Below are positions 59,985 through 64,000 of a stretch of 64,000 nucleotides of DNA, piece after piece (the first letter of the stretch is position 1; each line of letters begins with the position of its first letter). The DNA is from Neckera pumila (Eukaryota > Streptophyta > Bryopsida > Hypnales > Neckeraceae): assembly GCA_963969595.1 (NCBI GenBank), contig OZ018408.1, positions 44,765,022 to 44,829,021 on the forward strand, given 5' to 3'. A model generated the notes under the pieces. It saw only the letters and a program-made list of their open reading frames with translations, made no database searches and was not told where the DNA came from. The position numbers and the translations under genes are program-made.

Positions 59985-60745
59985 ATCTTTGATATCGTAG
60001 ATTGTAAGATATTTGCATTTAAAGTGAAAAAAATTAATTTTTTTGCACCTTGCTTGACTAGATGTTTTGGCTTTGAATCTTCTTTACTTAAAATTTTTGC
60101 ACTATTGATTTTAAATTTCTAGTTTTTTATATTGAAGAATTCAATTGAGAGTTTGAGAAAAAACTTTCAAAAAATGCACAGTTAACTTTTACTTATTAAA
60201 AATGGTTGAAAACAAATAGGTTCTAGATTGAAGGAAACTAAGTTATTATTAGTCCTAAGATGGAATTGATACATGAATCTCAACAGTGAGATTATTCTAG
60301 CAGAAAATCTAATAATATTAACCTTGGAATTTTTTTTTGAAAGATTGTGAAAATTGAGTGAAAAAATGAAACCTATAAGTTATTTTTTCAGAAAACGATT
60401 TGAAAACTAGGTTGTCAATAATATTCACATCACTAATCCAGATGGAATGAATCAAAGCTTCATTTGTAGATAAGAATACAATCTATGAGAAATAAATTTT
60501 TACATTTTTACATTTTACATTTTTGGTATTTTTTTTGTGCCCACCAAAATAAAATTTGTCCTTATTGTGCCATAAGTTTTCTGCTTGGGTATTAATTGAA
60601 ATAAAAATAATATTTTGAGAAAGCTACTAAATTCTTCTATCTTCATAAAAAATTTCAGAATATCATGACAAAAATTGAAATTTTAGAAGCCAATCCAAAA
60701 TCCATTTTGTACCGATGATGGACAATGGGACTTTGGGGTGGGGTG
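59985..60745 (+). mobile_element. Decayed TTAA-family element, copy P8
   Basis: Contains the family blocks AGATTGTAAGATATTTGCATT (near 60000), CAACAGTGAGATTATTCTAGC (near 60281), GATGGAATGAATCAAAGCTT (near 60440), and the terminal-like GACAATGGGACTTTGGGG (60720-60737), which then runs into a GGGGT simple repeat. Left end not identified. Confidence 0.55.
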
Positions 60746-61111
60746 GGGTGGGTAACAAGAAGAATAGTCATTGTAGGGCTCAATTGCTTATTCAAAAGCA
60801 TTAAAGTGTAGGATAACACCACCTAATTGTGAATTGTTTGTAAAATTGCCCCATTTTGATTCTTGCCTAAAATATACATCCTCCATATATAAGGCCCTAG
60901 GGTCAATTTTAGGTACACCTAATTTGAACACTTTGAAAACTCATAGTTCATTCACACAGAATCCAGTAACCACAATCTACGAGGAACTCAAATCTTCTTG
61001 CAACTACCAACAAGACTTATCAAAAGCTTTAACAATTCACTAATAAGAACCGACCATGGTCACATTTTGCATGCAGGACCAGATACACCTTAAGTTAATG
61101 ATAAATGAGCC
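60746..61111. other. Upstream intergenic of eS8
   Basis: No other feature seen; a 69-codon open frame lacks known motifs. Confidence 0.4.
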
Positions 61112-61176
61112 AGCCCACCGGCCCGGCAAAATGAAGGGACCGGGACGGAGGAGAAATCTCAACTCCTAAACCCTAA
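61112..61176 (+). promoter_or_regulatory. eS8 promoter motifs: site II and telo-box
   Basis: AGCCCA at 61112-61117 is TGGGCT (site II, TGGGCY) on the minus strand, and AAACCCTAA lies at 61168-61176. The pairing of site II and telo-box upstream of the start codon is characteristic of plant ribosomal-protein promoters. The transcription start is not defined. Confidence 0.65.
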
Positions 61177-61270
61177 AGAAGCCTCTGCCGCAGACTCGAA
61201 GACTCTCTTTCCCGCTTAGCAGCGCGACCTGGAAGCAGCGTCGGAGCTCTGGTGAGCTCGCAACGGAAGC

Positions 61271-63607
<2,337 letters not shown>

Positions 63608-64000
63608 GTTCAGTAACTTCTGGTAATCAGCTGGTAGAATTACAATGGTATGTAAATCGTTGCCAAGGGTATACCTTGCCTACGAATTTGAGATCCAGTG
63701 ACTTGGGTTTTCCTGTAATGAAAAGTTACAACCAGCCAGGATTTACATTTTTAGATTCCGTTGGCAGTGTGGCGTTCTTTTATTGTTTTCTGAGGTGAAT
63801 GAGAAATTTCCTAGTGTAGGTTCCCTGTATATCTATCATTACTTCAAGATCACTACTTCAAGAGATTTATGAGGTTTTGGTCCCCCTCTCTCAATTTTAA
63901 TTGCAAAATGGGTCAAAATAATTTCAACACTTTTCGAGGTGCAAATTTTTTTGACCCTTCTTTGCGCCTTGAAGTTGCTAGGTTGGGATAAAAACCTCAA
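63608..64000. other. eS8 3' UTR and flank
   Basis: Sequence after the TAG at 63605-63607. The terminator and polyadenylation site were not pinned down. No second gene is seen before the window ends. Confidence 0.5.

Overview
This looks like nuclear DNA of a land plant. It is AT-rich and gene-poor, and its genes carry short GT-AG introns. Two housekeeping genes are unmistakably of plant type: cytosolic ribosomal protein eS8 and mitochondrial ATP synthase subunit g. A third gene is an APETALA2-type transcription factor. A non-flowering lineage (bryophyte, lycophyte, fern or gymnosperm) is my best guess, from the divergent AP2 gene, the FCP1-like gene and the unusual repeats, but nothing here settles the taxon.

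Layout. 0-9.9 kb: AT-rich intergenic DNA with one MITE-like element, two TTAA-flanked elements and a nested tandem repeat. 9.9-15.3 kb: AP2-like gene on the minus strand (11 exons, 751 codons by my model), with its 5' end repeatedly duplicated out to 16.3 kb. 16.4-24.3 kb: intergenic. 24.3-31.9 kb: a large, decayed but still spliceable plus-strand gene. It joins a ParB/sulfiredoxin-like 'DxNHR' domain to a circularly permuted DNA amino-methyltransferase, and one of its introns is studded with palindromes. 32-43.5 kb: hairpins, a G23 run, dispersed repeats and a broken Copia-type retrotransposon. 43.6-45.7 kb: a 2-kb TTAA-bounded block. 46.2-47.1 kb: ATP synthase subunit g (minus strand, 2 exons). 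48.6-60.7 kb: more TTAA-flanked elements, fragments of two non-LTR retrotransposons, and an intronless FCP1/HAD-like gene at 55 kb. 61.3-63.6 kb: eS8 (plus strand, 5 exons).

The living genes do not form a pathway. eS8 acts in the cytosolic 40S ribosome, subunit g in the mitochondrial F1Fo ATP synthase, and the AP2-like protein in the nucleus. The most unusual content is (1) the ParB-like plus methyltransferase gene, an architecture usual in phages and bacteria; (2) the dispersed 18-20 bp palindromes around CTCCTTGA/TCAAGGAG, mostly in that gene's introns; and (3) a family of non-autonomous elements with CCCCTAAAGG ends and TTAA (once CTAA) target duplications, which resembles the piggyBac insertion signature.

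Limits: all exon models were made by eye from splice signals, reading phase and remembered family motifs. No database search was possible.
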